A stretch of DNA of 20,730 nt from Polyrhizophydium stewartii. Its lineage: Eukaryota; Chytridiomycota; Chytridiomycetes; Rhizophydiales. The notes under the pieces are model-generated. The model had not been told where the DNA came from. It ran no database searches and saw nothing but the letters and a program-made list of their open reading frames with translations. Positions within the stretch are counted from its first letter, which is position 1. Each line of letters begins with the position of its first letter. The position numbers were made by a program, and so were the translations under genes. The stretch lies in the NCBI GenBank assembly GCA_027604665.1, contig JADGIZ010000184.1:1-20730 (forward strand). Reading direction: 5' to 3'. This document shows positions 19,183 to 20,730 of the stretch, piece after piece.

Positions 19183-19192
19183 CTTGCGCGAG
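19183..19192. promoter_or_regulatory. 10-bp gap between two divergent start codons
   Basis: The only sequence between the glycosyltransferase-like ATG (minus, 19182) and the L2HGDH-like ATG (plus, 19193) is 10 bp. If both starts are correct, each promoter and 5' UTR must lie inside the other gene's first exon, and the two transcripts overlap head to head. An additional upstream exon of either gene would remove the problem. Confidence 0.4.
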
Positions 19193-20476
19193 ATGCGGAA
19201 ACTCGAGGCGCTGGCGGTCGACCACCTGGTGCGCGGGACCCAGCCTGCGCTCCGCCGTGCGTGCGCACCCCTGCTCGCCCTGCTGACGCTCGCGCGGCCG
19301 CGAGGTGGTCGGCGCCGGCGTGGTGGGGCTTGCCGTTGCGGCCCGGCTCGCGCGGCGAGCAGGGACCTCGACGCTGCTGGTTGACAAGTGGCCAAGCTTT
19401 GGCAGCGAGACGTCGTCGCGCAACTCCGAGGTCATCCACGCAGGCATATACTACGCGGACGACTCGCTCAAGACCCGGCTGTGCATACGCGGCCGCGAGC
19501 TGCTCTACGAGCTGTGCAGGCGCGAGCGCATCCCGCACGCCAACGTCGGCAAGTGGATCGTTGCGACGTCGGCCGAGCAGGCGGGCGATCTGGATAAGCT
19601 GCGACGCAAGGCCGCAGGTCTTGGCGTCCCTACACACTTTATCGGGCAGCAGGAGGCCGCGGCACTGGAGCCCAACGTGCGGGCGCACACGGTGCTTGTC
19701 AGCCCGACGACGGGGATCGTCGACTCGCACACGTATATGCAGCATCTCGAGGTGCGGGTGCACCCTTGCCGCCACAGCAGTGAGGCATCGTTGCTCACAC
19801 CCGATTGTGTGATCTGCTTTAGAACACGTTTGCCGACCGCGGCGGCGTGGCGGCGTACGGCCAGACGGTAGTTGGACTCGAGAAGCGCGGTGCTGGCTAT
19901 CGTGCCTTGCTGCGCGGCAGTGATGGAACCGAGTCAGCCGTCGAAGCAGCGACGGTTGTGAACGCCGCAGGGTTGGGTGCTTCCGCCGTCGCATCGATGC
20001 TTCTGCCGCCGTCCATGACCGCGCATCTCAAGATGCACTTTTGCAAGGGCCACTACTTTGCGTACAGCCCATCGCGCAAGCTTGTCTCGCGGCTTGTGTA
20101 TCCGATGCCCGAGAAGAATGTCCAGAGTCTCGGCATCCACTGCACGATTGACCTGGCCGGCAAGGCCAAGTTTGGGCCTGATGTTTTGTTTATTGATAAC
20201 AGCAGCGACTACAGCATTCGAGACGAGGACGTGGAGGGGCTCCGGCAAAAGTTCCACGAGGCAGTCAAGGCATACATGCCCGGGATCAGGCTTGAAGAGC
20301 TGCGGCCGGACTACACAGGCATCCGACCCAAGCTGTATGGCGCCGGCGAGCCGTTCCGTGACTTTGTGATCGAGGTGCCGGACGGATACGCCGGATTCGT
20401 GAACCTGGTCGGCATCGAGTCGCCGGGGCTTACGTCCAGCCTGGCCATCGCAGAGCACGTTGAGACGCTGCTCTGA
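19193..20476 (+). CDS. L2HGDH: L-2-hydroxyglutarate dehydrogenase-like FAD oxidoreductase, three exons
   Basis: FAD-dependent enzyme expected to oxidise L-2-hydroxyglutarate to 2-oxoglutarate, a metabolite-repair reaction. Exons 19193-19228, 19305-19751 and 19823-20476 give 378 residues; all introns are phase 0. The 36-nt first coding exon ends LAVDHL and splices onto VVGAGVVGLAVAARL, rebuilding the Rossmann GxGxxG loop. Family motifs follow: TSSRNSEVIHAGIYY, GKWIVAT, SPTTGIVDSHTYMQHLE, VVNAAGLGA, GHYFAYSP, LVYPMPE, LGIHCTIDL, KFGPDV, DYTGIRPKL and GIESPGLTSSLAIAEH. The plant branch of the family looks closest. Known L2HGDH proteins are mitochondrial, but no presequence follows the ATG at 19193. 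The open frame upstream to 19112 reads like one yet lacks an ATG, so an unseen 5' exon is possible. Confidence 0.9.
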
Positions 20477-20730
20477 TCGCAGACCCTGGAGCACCACGGA
20501 CGGAATAAACTTGGCGGCCGACAACCGCTGGCCGGACGATGGTCCCGAGCACGGGCGATCATCGCGTGGGCAGCGCCGCATTGGGCATGACGATTGCGGT
20601 GAGTCGGACCCAGCGACGATGGGCGGCAGGCAGCCGCTTGGCGGGTCCGCGCCAGCAGGGGCCGAAGAAAAAAACGAGCACGTCGTACAGCACTGGTTCT
20701 TACGCCCACCCGCCGCTCCGCCTCGCCGTC
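20477..20730 (+). other. 3' flank of the L2HGDH-like gene
   Basis: This 254-bp stretch follows the stop codon. It contains a poly(A) signal and no coding exon that I can support. A minus-strand open frame covering it has no family features and looks like chance openness in GC-rich DNA. Confidence 0.4.
20504..20509 (+). terminator. Canonical AATAAA poly(A) signal of the L2HGDH-like gene
   Basis: AATAAA lies 28 nt downstream of the TGA in an otherwise GC-rich context. It is the only clear canonical poly(A) hexamer I noticed after any gene here. Confidence 0.65.

Noticed and set aside
20311..20709. Minus-strand open frame at the right edge
   Set aside because: It overlaps the L2HGDH coding end and its poly(A) region, has no family features, and its composition is that of a shadow frame.

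Overview
The window looks like nuclear DNA of a GC-rich, intron-rich eukaryote, most likely a flagellated (zoosporic) fungus such as a chytrid. The grounds are: many short introns of about 60-240 bp with GT/AG ends and a fungal-type CTGAC/CTGAT branch site; a complete ATG7; a twin-CX9C Som1-like protein (a family I know from fungi); and an LRRC43-type axonemal protein that makes sense only in an organism with cilia or flagella. The assignment is inferred from gene content. All gene models were assembled by hand by matching splice sites, phase and family motifs.

Left half (1-8271, + strand): two tandem genes for single-pass membrane proteins with plant-type (LxGxIP) leucine-rich repeats. LRR-A is about 364-4329 and LRR-B about 4631-8271. 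In both, nearly every repeat is its own exon of about 72 nt bounded by phase-2 introns. Both end in a four-cysteine cap, one transmembrane helix and a short tail with an acidic dileucine motif. Neither has a kinase domain. Their 5' ends, including any signal peptide, are not resolved.

Middle (8304-10929, + strand): an intronless DUF4291 gene starts 32 bp after LRR-B. It is followed by a six-exon low-specificity threonine aldolase with a mitochondrial-type presequence and a 33-nt microexon.

Right half: ATG7 (minus, 14118 to 11138, 11 exons) faces the threonine aldolase tail to tail. A Som1-like gene (plus, 14229-14659, two exons) diverges from ATG7 across 110 bp, and its end overlaps the end of the LRRC43-like gene (minus, 17570 to 14634, eight exons) by 26 bp. 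Upstream of LRRC43, on the same strand, is a type II membrane glycosyltransferase-like gene (19182 to 17670). Only 10 bp separate its start codon from that of a divergent L-2-hydroxyglutarate dehydrogenase-like gene (19193-20476).

The right-hand genes look like ordinary housekeeping and ciliary functions packed tightly, not a pathway cluster. The unusual part is the LRR pair. Its symmetric, mutually compatible repeat exons could in principle be skipped, duplicated or reshuffled without breaking the reading frame.
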